A stretch of 64,000 nt of DNA from Amblyornis subalaris (Eukaryota > Chordata > Aves > Passeriformes > Ptilonorhynchidae). How positions within the stretch are numbered: position 1 is the first letter of the stretch; each line of letters starts with the position of its first letter. The stretch lies in the NCBI GenBank assembly GCA_018881555.1, contig JACAXG010000018.1:3365561-3429560 (forward strand), in the 5' to 3' direction. The notes under the pieces are model-generated. The model saw nothing but the letters and a program-made list of their open reading frames with translations. It did not search any database and had not been told where the DNA came from. This document shows, in pieces, positions 1 to 10,900 of this stretch. The translations under genes and the position numbers were made by a program.

Positions 1-947
1 CAAAAATTATACAAACTCCACCATCCCAGTTGAGCTCTGGGCATGTTTAGTTCCTCTTTACTTTCCAGTAGATGTAACAGAGTTTCATTTCTATTTTGAG
101 TCTTAATGTTTAATAATCCACTTTATCATCAGATTGCTTGAACACTTGGATGAACATGTTCCAGTATGCTCACGCTCTGGTATCCAGTAAGACATTTATT
201 ACTCACTCAAAATAGAATTTCCTTACGTTTTCCTCCTTTTTGTGATAATGCATGTGGAAGCCTTGGTATATTATCATTTGAGATGGTCTTCTTTACTCAA
301 GTCACAACTAATAAACTTTTTTTTTTTCCTCTGCTGCTTTTCTCACCATAGGGAACTGTATCCTCTAGTCTGGCTATTGCAATCAGATTCCTCCTGCTCA
401 TCACTTTCGTATTTGTAACTCACTAAATCTTCAGGCTTGAGCCAAACCTCAGTAAAGTCAAAGTTTAAGTAAATTTAGGCTTACATAAACATCCCCCGTT
501 CTTCCCTTTGAAAGTAGGGAAAGGAAGAAAATTGGTTTTAACTACTGAGAGATTAATTAATTTGCCATTCAGACTATAAAGGGGGTGTGGCCTATATATT
601 GTGTTTCTTTTCCAGCTATCTTTTTTTTTCCTCAACTGCTTTTGTGTTCTTTATGCTTCACCAGCTTTACAATTAAATTGCTAATAACAAGCATCTTCCC
701 TTTAAAGAGTGTACGAGACTATTCAGGCATTTGCCAATAAAAACCCCAATAAATCAAAAGGAACCACCCTGGAAAAAAAAAAAAAGCAGCTAGAAAGAAA
801 ACCACTGTGCAAGCAGGTTGTCTGATGGCTGAAATGAAGGCTGCAGACTCCAAGTATCTCCAATAGTCTTTATAAGGAAAGGCAGTTGTAGTGCTTAGTG
901 ATCAGTTGTAAGATACTGATCTGTGTTCAGAAAGGACTCAGGTATTT
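1..947. other. Unique AT-rich spacer, no gene seen
   Basis: AT-rich single-copy-looking sequence with short T and A runs (an A run near 773-785). No open frame here has a recognisable domain, and no LINE or LTR signature is visible. It ends where the CR1 3' end begins. Confidence 0.6.
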
Positions 948-3268
948 GCAGAATCACAGAATCAGAGAATATGCTGAGTTGGAAGGAACCCACAAGGATC
1001 ATCAAGTCCAGCTCCTGGGACGCCAGGGCACTGCTGACTCACGTTTAACTTTCTGTCGACTAGCAGCCCCAGGTCCCTTTCCCCAGCACTGCTTTCCATC
1101 TCATTCCCCAGTCTGTCTGTACATCCAGGGTTGCCCCATCCCAGGTGCAGAATCTGGCACTTCCCTTGTTCTCTTCATATGATTGGTGATTGCCCAGTCC
1201 TCTAATTTGCCCAGGTTTCTCCACAGGGCCTCCCTGCCTTGGAGGGAGTCAACAGCTCCTCCCAGTTTTGCATCATCTGCAAACTTCCTTAGTGTCCTTT
1301 CCAGTCCTGCATCCGTCATCCACTGATGAAGATGTTGTGTGCCCCACCCTTGAGCCAGTTGCTCACCCATCCCATGATGTATTTATCCAGCTGTGTGCTG
1401 GACATTTTGTCCAGAATTATCCTGTGAGAGACAGTGTCTGTCCAGGAAGATTACAGTAACTGGCTACCCTTCATCAGCTGGGAGGGTTAGGCTGTCATAA
1501 AAGGAAATCAGGTTTGACAAGCAGGACTTTCCCCCCATGAACCCATGCTAGCTGTGACCAATTACTGAGTTGTCTTTCAGGTGTTTTTCAATACCTCCCA
1601 GAAAAATCTCCTCCACAACTTTACCAGGCACTGAAGTGAGACTGACAGGTCTGTAGTTTCTGGGGTCCTCTTTCTCTCCCTTCTTGAAAACTGGGACAAC
1701 TTTCACCAGCTTCCATTCAGCTGTGACCTCTCTGGATTCCCAAGACCGCTCAAAAATCATTGACGGGTGTTTTGCAATGACATCAGTAGATCTTTGAGGA
1801 TTCTCAGATTAATCCCATTGGGCCCCATAAATTTATAAGGATCCAGCTGGAGCGGCAGATCCCACACAATTTCAGGTTCAACTGGGAGCTGATCATTCTC
1901 GCAGTCATTGTCCTCCAGCTCAGGGCACTGAGACCCCCTTAGTCCATCATTTGTGTTGAAGACAGAGGCCAAGAATGTGTTAAACGCCTTTGCCTTGTCC
2001 CTGTCAGGTGACCATCCTCAGCTTGTAATGGGCAGATGTTATTGTTACANTGTCTATCGCCACTAATGTATTTGAAAAAACTCTTTTTATTGTACCCCAC
2101 TGTTCTGGCCAGCTTCAACTCCAGTTGAGCTTTGGCCACACAAATTTTCTCCCTACACTGACAAGCAGCATCTATATATTCTTCCCATGACACCTGACCT
2201 TGCTTCCACTGGGCATACACCTTCCTCTTTTGTCTTATTTCCAAGAGAAGCCGGCCTTCTGCCTCCTCTGCTTGACATTTGGGAATTGCTGCTCCTGAGC
2301 CCTCACGAGGTGATGTTTAAAAAGAGACCAGCACTGATGGACACCAGCACCTGCAAAAACATTTTCCCAGGGGTCCTTATTTACTATTTCCCTGAGTAGC
2401 CTGAAGTTTGCTCTCCTCATGTCCAGAGCTGAGGTTTTGCTGGCACTTTTCCTCCTGTCAACAGATTTTAAACTTGATCACTTCGTGGTCGCTGTGGCCA
2501 AGACAGTCACCAACCTCCACTTGCCTCACGAGATCCTCTCTGTTGATTAACAGCAGATAAAGGAGGGCATCTTTCCAGGTTTTCTCCCTTAAGACTTGTT
2601 TCATAAAGTCATCATCCAGGTTTTTTAGGAATCTTCTGGCCTGGGATGCACCATCTGTGTGATGTTTCCCATTATTTCTGTCAAGGTGAAGTCTCCCATA
2701 AGGACAAGGGCAGTTGACTCGGAAGCATCCCTTAGTTCCTCAAAGAATAATTCATTGGCATCATCATCCTGGCTGGGAGGGCTATAGCAGACTCCCACAA
2801 TGACATCCTCCTTATTTGTTTGCCCCTTGATCCTTACCCAGAGTCTCTCAATTGTGCCACTGCCAACTGTGAGCTCCACACATTCTAACCCTTCTATCAC
2901 ACACAGTACCACCCCTCTGCCTCTCCTGCCCCGCTTATCCTCCTAAAAAGCCTGTAACCATCCAAGAGGGCACTCCCAGTCACAGGACTCATTCCACCAG
3001 ATTTCACTTATACCAATGATGTCAAATCTTTGGGACTGGGACAAAACTTTGAGCCTGTTGCATTTGTTCCTCATGCTGAGTGCATTAAAGTAGAAATACT
3101 TCAAGTGTGGTACATTGTTGTCATCACCTCATGAAACAGACTGAGGGATCCAATTAGTGCTCATTTCCTCAAGTTTCGGCACACCATCCCATCTCTCATC
3201 ACTGGTGAGCCTGGATTTGTCCCTTTCCCCCTTCCAAGCTAGTTTAAAGCTCTGTCAACGAGTCCTGC
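948..3268 (-). mobile_element. CR1 LINE, 3' and central part, minus strand
   Basis: Non-LTR retrotransposon of the avian CR1 family, read on the minus strand. Its 3' end lies at about 948-1015, where the plus strand shows the reverse complement of the CR1 tail (a GATGATCC-type stretch followed by ATTCTGTGATT-like octamers). Moving right, the minus strand encodes ORF2 pieces in the order expected for CR1: reverse transcriptase, connector, then endonuclease. The part at 2940-3268 lies upstream of the readable endonuclease block and resembles 5' CR1 sequence. At about 3268 the element is interrupted by an LTR insertion, and CR1-like sequence resumes at about 3979. The copy is long for a bird genome, where most CR1 copies are short 3' stubs, but it is full of frameshifts and is not functional. 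Confidence 0.9.
1020..2930 (-). pseudogene. CR1 ORF2 (endonuclease-reverse transcriptase) remnant
   Basis: Broken ORF2 of the CR1 copy. Minus-strand blocks in order from the N-terminal side: 2912-2625 endonuclease (LWVRIKGQ, VGVCYSPP and ALVLMGDF motifs); 2420-2235 connector (starts RRANFRLLREIV); 2244-1939 (KQGQVSWEEY, KAQLELKLAR); 1972-1757 (ASVF start, FMGPNG); 1760-1548 reverse transcriptase (PVFKKGEKEDPRNYRPVSLT); 1370-1101 with the catalytic FADD box. The stretch between 1547 and 1371, which should hold the first catalytic aspartate and the VPQGS region, is shortened and out of frame. Just after a [20 protein letters not shown] motif, at about 1020, the sequence jumps directly to the CR1 3' tail, so the reverse transcriptase C-terminus is deleted. 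Several frame changes make it inactive. The domain assignments come from known CR1 protein features. Confidence 0.88.
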
Positions 3269-3541
3269 TATATGGTGGTGGCTTGGCTTGCAGNTGGAGA
3301 TGCTGTGGAGGATAAGCCAGACACACAAATAACCGAGGAGCCAGTGGGGCCAGGGAGCCCAGGTGTTGTATTAAGTAAAGGCTCCGAGGTCCAGGATCTC
3401 CCCCTAGATTGTGGTAAGAAGGAAGGTCTCTTCCACCCAGGCCTTGCAGTGGTATGCTCCCCCATTCAGTTAGTTTATCCTTGTCAATCTGTGTTCTGTA
3501 TATGGTTATGTTCCAGAATGTTCTCCCTCACTCGACGCCCC

Positions 3542-3676
3542 ATTGGCTTTGTTCCCCTGCTCCTCCCCTTGCCTACCCTTATTGGTTTGTGTACTGCTAC
3601 CCTGCCTTTTCTCCCCCTGACCCTAATGTGATTGGCCCTCAGTGTTCTCTCCACCCCTTGTCTGTGCTGTATAAAA
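3542..3676 (+). promoter_or_regulatory. LTR promoter: three reverse CCAAT boxes and TATA
   Basis: ATTGG (reverse CCAAT, the core of an NF-Y site) occurs at 3542-3546, 3581-3585 and 3631-3635. A TATAAAA box follows at 3670-3676, 35 bp after the last ATTGG. The poly(A) signal lies about 50 bp further on, which fits a short R region. The core motifs are intact; activity is unknown. Confidence 0.6.
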
Positions 3677-3723
3677 CCTTGTGTCACTCTGTTCTTTTGG
3701 CTCTCCTTCCCTGACCCTTCAAG

Positions 3724-3729
3724 AATAAA
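3724..3729 (+). terminator. LTR polyadenylation signal AATAAA
   Basis: Canonical AATAAA about 50 bp downstream of the LTR TATA box, the spacing of a compact retroviral R region. Transcripts entering from the left on the plus strand could be cleaved here. Confidence 0.55.
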
Positions 3730-3978
3730 CACCTTCTGTGAAACATCATAAGGAGAGTCCACCTCCGACTCTTTTTTCCTGTCTTAAGGCGTCAGCTGGG
3801 CGACTGCCTGCTTCACCACCTGCGCTGGTGGGGTTAGCAGGTGGAAGGCACGGCACTGTACCTTTCCCACCAGCTGTCGCACACTGCACCGAGCACCACC
3901 GGACAAGCGTGAGGCTTCTAGGAAGGTTACGGCCACTGACCTCCAGCTGGACGAGGCCACGCCGTGACACTGTGCTAT

Positions 3979-4440
3979 CTATCTCCTGTGCTAGAGCTCT
4001 TTTTCCCGTCTGAGTTAGGTCCATCCTGTCAGGTGTCAGTAGACCAAGTATTGAGTAGATCCTCCCATGGCTGACAAATCAAATTTTTCTGCTGATGCCA
4101 ACCTCAGAGCCATGCATTAACCTGATAGATCTGCCTGTTCTTATCAACATTATTCGTTGTTACCAGAATAATCAAGTAAATCACTACCTGTGCTCCTGAT
4201 CCCTCTACAAATTGTCCCAGACCCCTGTAGTCTTTTTTGATTGCCCGTGGACTTCTCTTTGTATTTTTATGGCACCATCTCTTTCCACTCTTTTCTCAAT
4301 GCACTGAGCAATTAATACAGGCCAGTCAGACCCTGGAGCTCTCCTGAAGCTTCTCTGCAGCACAGGTCAACAGAATTTCTCTTACACCTCCTCCTCAGGG
4401 CAGGGACTGAAGGTTTCATTCCTGTCACAGAACAGAGAAA
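3979..4440 (-). mobile_element. CR1 LINE, 5'-ward part beyond the LTR
   Basis: After the LTR the sequence again resembles the reverse complement of 5' CR1: a CTTTTTCCCGTCTGAG-like stretch near 3999, and the region around 4185-4260 (CTACCTGTGCTCCTGATCC, then GTCTTTTTTGATTGC). It continues in register with the sequence left of 3268, so both pieces belong to one insertion. Similarity fades after about 4290; 4290-4440 (possibly to 4545) is included tentatively. No usable open frame remains. Confidence 0.6.
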
Positions 4441-7400
4441 GACTGAGGAAAAATCTGAAGGCAAGAGATGAGGCCAGGCCAAGAATTTCTCTTTCTCGTG
4501 GAGAAGGTGAAGTTCATGGCTGATGCTGTAAGGGACTCTCTCCATTCTCTAGGACTAGCCACCACGTATTTCAAGCTCTTATTTAGCAGTAAAGCCAGCT
4601 AGGCTTTTGTGTAAAGGAGAGGGTAGATAACCTTCACATCCTGCCTCCTCAGTACAGGGAAGAGTCAAACCACTGCCTTGCAGTGGCCCACAACCCATGT
4701 GGGAATGCAGGTGGCTCAATCACTTTCTGCATCTATGAGTTTATTGCACAGAACATGCAAGAATATGCATTTCCTAGAGTTTATATCAAAGCCATGGTCT
4801 AGCCCAGAAGAACTGCTAGGCTCAGTGTGCTGGTGCATAGGGAAGATGTGAAATCTTATGACATTGGTCAGGTAAATGATGTAAGGGTCCATTTGGCCTC
4901 AGCCTTTATGAGTCTATTATATCACACTCTTCACAATCATAGACCTAAAATATGTGAGTGCCCTACCACTGACAGATGTACCGAATGTTTTTATAACCTT
5001 GCACAAAGCATTTTGACTGCAGACAATTTGTGATTTTATTCCTTGTTAGTTCTGTTTCCATCAAAAAAACTTTGGTTTGACAAAACAACTCTATTTTTGT
5101 TGAAGGTCACCCTTTCATAAGCAGTGATTAGTTGAATCTTTTCTACAGTTAATCCTTCAAACACCTTTATTTATTATTTTTTGACTTTGCATTTTCAAAA
5201 CTATTTATTAGTTTGATCACTTAAAAGCACAGAATCAAGTCCTGCTGTCCTTAATGCAGAAAAGCTCTCTCTTAAAAGATTGAGCTCTTTTAGAACCCCA
5301 GAATTTGGTACTTAGACTACTTCTTTCTCAGTAACCATTAAACCTGTAAGTGTTTTCTTGTCAAATGGTAACCCAAATAGAAAAGAAAAATGATCCTGCT
5401 CTAGCTACTTTTAGTTCACACCTAAAAAATTTAATTGTAAAAAATGTTATTAATTTGACTGTTGACTGCTCTTGCATAACAAATATGGTTGGATTGTCTT
5501 TCATCTTTCCAGGTCACTACAGCACGATCACCATATCTGTCAGTGCAGTAGGTTTTAACACTAGATAAACAAAGTACAGAGGGCTTAATCTCAGTATTTA
5601 TGTAATACCTAATAATACATTCAGCAAAGAATCCTTAGAAAAAGAAAATTCTTTTTGATTTACTCAATAAAAGGATGCATGAAAACATGTCCTTACAGTT
5701 TTGCTCGGGTACTGACAATTCAGATAATGAATGATAACAAGAACATGGTCTGTGTTTATTTGCTATTTGAAAGTGATTCCAATTTATTTTTAATCATTTG
5801 AAGGATAATTCCTCTGCCCTTGCTGAATCTTGTGACTAACAGCAAAGATTTTGCTTCTCTGGCCAGGCCGTCGACATCAAGGTTTATGTTCCTGGGGTAA
5901 AGGCAGCCAACCACTTATGTGGGACAGGCGGTGGGAAAGGATTCCTGTGGGTGCAGATATCAGGCAGGAATAACTCGGAAACTGTGCAAAGCTGTCCCCA
6001 TTCCTCATGCCTCTGCAACAAGCACTGCCAGAGAGGGAAGTACGACTTTAAGAACCCCAGTTTAGTCCTGGCCTCTTCTGGGCCAGAATCCTAAATGATT
6101 TTCCTTATGCTAGGTCTGAGATAATGCCACAAGCCATGCCCTAGATGTGTGACATAACTGATTGCTTTCATTTAAAAAGATATACAAGTCTACTTATTCC
6201 CTTCCAGATCATTTAGATACTCAAATTACCAAGCTTTTAGTGCCAGAAATTCAATGAAAGGAGTACAAACTCTATGTTGTAATAAACTTTAGTATCTAAA
6301 ATAGCTTAATAAAATCAACTCCATCTCAGAAGTGTTTCTTGCATTTTAATGTGTAAATTTTAATTATTTCATTCTGAATTAGCAGAACTTGTTAGGACTG
6401 TTTAATTGTTATTCAGAACAGAGTGAGATGTCAGGGTTTCTGGACGCTCTCAAGCACATTCAGCTTGGTATTATAGTCCTTTCCTGGATGAACTGAAGAC
6501 ACTTTACAACTCTTAGTCCCTTACAGATGTCTGAATACAGAAGAGAATGCTTTGCTATTCAGCACAACAGATTTTCCCTAGGCAACAAAAGTGAAAAATC
6601 ACCACAGCAGATGAGAAAACTTCCAGCCCCGCCGTATCTGCCTTATAAAACTATTTTTCTCATGCTCTTCTGGTGAAAGAAAAATGTGGGTTACACAGTC
6701 CCTGCGCCTCTAGCAGCACTTTAGTTTTCCTCTCTGTAAATGTAAACATCCTGAATGTTGCATAAAACAATTACTTCCAATGACTCCATGAAAGACAGGA
6801 ATTGTTTGGGGTGTTTTGTTTGTTTTGTCGGTTCTTTTTTTTCAGCAGGTACAAATCCAATGCTTAGACCCCTGCTGTTATTACTGTCCTTAATGAGTAA
6901 GGAGGTGTAGGGTGGTGAGTAATATGCAGGATGAACCTCCCTGAGGTACTGCTGAGACACAGGCCAAGACTTCAGCCACCTGTTTCAACCCAACCCCGAG
7001 CAGGGACAAGCACACTTCAGTTGCTCAGAGACTTGTCCATTCAAGTCCTCAATATCTCTAAGGATCTCCTCCTAAGCAGAGTCAATGTAAGATCAATGAC
7101 ACCCCTACAAGTCTGTTTCTTAGGCTCTGTGTTTCTATTTCTCACAGGCATTCACTGCAGTTCCCCTTCAAAAGTGACAGCTGGAGCCAAGGGATTGCTG
7201 AAGCAGGGTGAAATGGGCAAGAGAGACAGCTGGTATAAATGCTAGTGAAGAGAGCCTGCCTCCAGTGTGAAGCTGTGTCTACAGAGAATGTCATCTAACA
7301 GGACAGATTTGCTCAGGAATAGTCTCCACATTCCTCCTCCCTAAGCTCACCACCTTATGTCTCTGAGCTGTCCGAGTTTCTCCACTGCCATGGAGCTCAT

Positions 7401-7445
7401 TGCCCTCGACACTGTTGCTGCAATGCCCTACTATCCTTCCCAGAA
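4441..7445. other. Unique AT-rich spacer, no gene seen
   Basis: No recognisable gene. Short open frames (such as 4827-5033 and 5350-5568) have no domain, no splice context and ordinary AT-rich composition. A modestly GC-richer patch at about 5860-6070 was inspected; it has no open frame or motif I recognise. Confidence 0.5.
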
Positions 7446-7979
7446 ATGAGAGAGAACTTTATGCACATCTACGCCTATAGTGTGCAGTCTCGGGTGCCAC
7501 AAAATAAGGGTATAAAGCTCTTAGAGATGATACAAAGAAGAGCCACGAAAGTAGTGAAGGGCCTTGAGGGGAAGCCATATCAGGAGCAGATGAGATCTCT
7601 CGGCTCATTCAGCCTGAAGAAGATGATACTTGGGGGGAGACCTCATTACAATCTACAGCTTCCCCAGGAGGTGAAGTGGAGGAACAGATGCCAATGTCTT
7701 CTCTCTGGTGGCCAGGGACAGACTCAAGGAAATAGCATGAAAGTTTTTCAGGAGAGGTTTAGGTTACATATTATGAAAAGGTTCTTCACCCAGACGTTGG
7801 TTGGGCACACCCCNGGGAAGTGGTCACAGTACCAAGCCTGACAAAATTCAAAAAGCATTTGGACAACACTCTTAGGCATATGGTGTGATTCTTGGGGATG
7901 GTCTTGTGCAGGGCCAGGAGTTGGACTTGATGATCCTTGTGCGTCCCTTCCAGCTCAGGATATTCTATGATTCAATGAT
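7446..7979 (+). mobile_element. CR1 LINE 3' end, plus strand
   Basis: 5'-truncated CR1. The plus-strand frame from about 7480 reads like the C-terminal part of CR1 reverse transcriptase (VPQNKGIKLLEMIQRRATK, then LEGKPYQEQMRSLGSFSLKK). The 3' untranslated part follows, with the GAAAAGGTTCTTCACCC and GGAGTTGGACTTGATGATCC hallmarks. The element ends at 7960-7979 in ATTCTATGATTCAATGATT, the octamer tail typical of CR1. Near 7640 the frame runs into unrelated residues, suggesting an internal deletion. It is a dead copy; the upstream junction near 7450-7480 is approximate. Confidence 0.9.
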
Positions 7980-10900
7980 TATCTGCTGAAGTATATTTGC
8001 ACAAATACATATCCACATATATATCACTGCTTCCCTCTGGGTTTTTTCATAGCCATTTCCTGCTATTGAGGTGCAACAGCGTGCAGACTAGACTTCATTT
8101 GCGCATGTCCTGCCTGCCTCTTTCTCTCAACAGATTCTCTCCACTCCACACTTCCCAAATGACTGCTTCTGAGTCTGTGATTTTTTCTTAAATTACTTTG
8201 AATGTACATAGAGACATTTTGAAATATATAAGATTCAAACTATGCAATTTATGAAAAGGCATCCTTCTGAAGATCACTTTTTGATTTTGAGTAGTCAAGA
8301 ACAACATATGTTTTGTATTTCTGGGGGGTTTTGGCTTGGTTTTTTTTTGAAGGGGGAATTCTTTGGGTGTTTGATTGTTGCATTTTTGTCCAGAATATTA
8401 GCTGGGTTTTCCATATTGCTTTCATTGGCCAACTGTACCTGAGAGCTTCAGGAGAGACAAAAGTAATTTGGATCCATTTCCCCCAAGTTTTCCCATGCCT
8501 TACTATCTGTAGCTTTAAATTTACCACCTTTTTAATGGCCTGGTCCTTGGAGGCTCCAGAGAGATGTTCGGGTAATTCACTGAAGACATGTAATAATCTG
8601 TTGTCAAATTTCTTATTGAAAATCCATGTGGGGCTCAGCAGAATATTATGCTTCAGAAGATAGTTATGTCATGCTCCAGTGGTGGTGGGAGAGATGCAGG
8701 GAAGCAGGCAACGAAGCTATGAAAATGGCAATCCTTCTTTGTCTCCCAGTGTCCTTAAGAAAGACTGAGTAAAACTGTTTTTTTCTAAATGGAGATGCAG
8801 CTAGTCCATGGTAATCTGTGCAAGCACTAATAGAACACGACCAGGAGCATAGGTGGGAGTTAATCCCCACAGGCTGCAGCAGCAGAGGCGGTGGTGCTGA
8901 GGGCTCTGTGAGCTCATGGATGCTGCACACCAGCTGAACACACCTTCTAAGTGGCAATCTGAAAAGAGCTTAGATGCGTAAAAAGCCTTTGTGTCTCTTT
9001 ATCGGTTCTGTGCCTCAGACTTTGTGCTAATGTAAAAATGTAAATCCCCAGCAATTAACAGCTGTTTCTACATTAGCAGAGCTCCCAAGGTTCTGCTATC
9101 TCCATTTGTCTTTAAACATTTTATTAGAAATTTGACACCAGTGACGTTCTAATTAAAGTCCATTTCCTAGAATGAAGTACTTCTATATACAGCACTGTGG
9201 ATTTATTCCTTCAAGACTGCCTCCAATTTCAAGCTTGCTTACAGCAAGTGTTACAAATAGTGTTATTTTCATAGAAAGAATCATCATTGACATGGTGCTT
9301 AGGCTGCATTTCTGAAGCTTGTTGATTGTTGATTTCTCTTAAGATCTGGTAATTCTCAGTAGACCTCGTTTAGATACCAGTGTTGTGAGTTTAAATTTGT
9401 TTCTGACTTTGCATAGAGTTATGGTCATGTATGTGAACAGACACTGAAACTCACTGCTGGGACTGAAAAGACAATTTGTCATAAAATGAAACTAGAAAGC
9501 AGCTTGTATCTTGGATGTCAACACACACACAAAAAAGGTTTATTTAAGTGAGTTATGCATTGTTCTATGGAAGGAACAACAGAATGATTTGAATGAAGTA
9601 AAAAGGAACATCTTGCTGCTGAAAATGTCTTGGGGGCTAAAGAAAAAATTTTTTGTGTTCTAAATTTCTGTAATCTGAAAAGAGAATGAGAGGCATTCTT
9701 GACTGGATTTGTAATTAAAACAATTTAGGCACAGATTTTCTATTCATATAACTGTGGGATCCAAACTTTTTATCAGAAAGTTGTTGTTTATACATTTCAA
9801 TGAATTTTGACTCATGTGCTATGTGGGAAAAGACTTCTTCCTGACCTTGTTAGATGTAAATAATTAAAGACGGCAAAAATGTTTAAGTAATAGTGACAGC
9901 CCTTGAGATCTATAGCTCAGGATTCCTAACCCAAAACTAAAGATATTCAGTTATTCAGTAAACAAATTGGAAAGACATTATAATAATGGTTTATATCTCT
10001 TATTAGATTTATTTATAATTTGTCTCAAAGCTCCTCTGTAATAAGGCTGTTGTGTGTTTTTTCAGGTAAGATGTTTCACAACAAAGCCTCAGCAGTCCAC
10101 CAAGCACTTATACATGCTGCAATGAGCTCTAAACAGATGCCAGATACTGCAAAATATCGCTGTGGTATAATTCCTCAAAATTGTTTTTGGCTCTAACACA
10201 ATTTTGTGTTTTGGTTGTATCTTCATCATTATGAATGTCTGAGACACTGACAAAATCATTATGTTCATTGTGTTGAGGAGTTTGCACTAGTCCATGTTTT
10301 GGTAACAAATATGTTTCCCCAGTATTTTAACAGTCAAACCATGAAGTCAGGCTATGAATTAAGCACACAGATAATGCCATGGAAGCTCTCTGCTGTGTAT
10401 TTTACTTGCCCACTGGGATGATCAAATTAAGCATATTGTTTCAGGTCTGGTAGATATGGATCTGCATGAATTCAAACTCCTTATAGGTGTTCCTGGAAGG
10501 TGGGTTGAGGTCTCTTTGCATATGACATCTCTGAAGTATGATGCAAGAACAAAACACTACTAAGTGTCAGGACAGTCTACCATGGTCCTTATAGTAGGAC
10601 TTCATTTATGAATACTTCAAAACAATACACAAAGGTCTTGGATAATTCTTCTGGCTCAGCACTTTGGTATTGTAATCACTTTAATTATGGGAGTTTCCTT
10701 GAATTCCTTTAATTATGGGAGTTTCTCAGCTTCACGCACTCCAGTGAGTTATCTACTTCTGGTCTATTAATGAGTGAACTTCTTTCAGTTTGCTGGGATT
10801 TCAATAAGTGTGTGAATGCTACAAGGCATTCAGTCTTCCTTTGCGCACAGGCCTTAGTTCAGAGCACTGCCTTCTTGAGCAATGGAGTTCTTCTAAGTTA

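Larger units (their letters stand above)
3270..3978 (+). mobile_element. Solo LTR of an endogenous retrovirus, nested in CR1
   Basis: About 0.7 kb of sequence that is not CR1 sits between two CR1 pieces. It has LTR anatomy on the plus strand: a U3 of about 400 bp, reverse CCAAT boxes, a TATA box at 3670-3676, an AATAAA signal at 3724-3729, and a CpG-richer U5-like end (about 3780-3980). No gag, pol or env sequence is attached, so it is a solo LTR, the usual product of recombination between two LTRs. The exact ends are unsure. A short repeat (GCTAT at 3267-3271 and 3974-3978, or CTAT at 3268-3271 and 3979-3982) may be the target-site duplication, but the TG...CA ends are not clean, as expected for an old copy. 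Family not identified. Confidence 0.75.

Noticed and set aside
3272..3714. Open frames of 86-119 codons within the LTR
   Set aside because: They lie in U3/R sequence on both strands, overlap each other, and cross the promoter elements; LTRs of this kind are non-coding.
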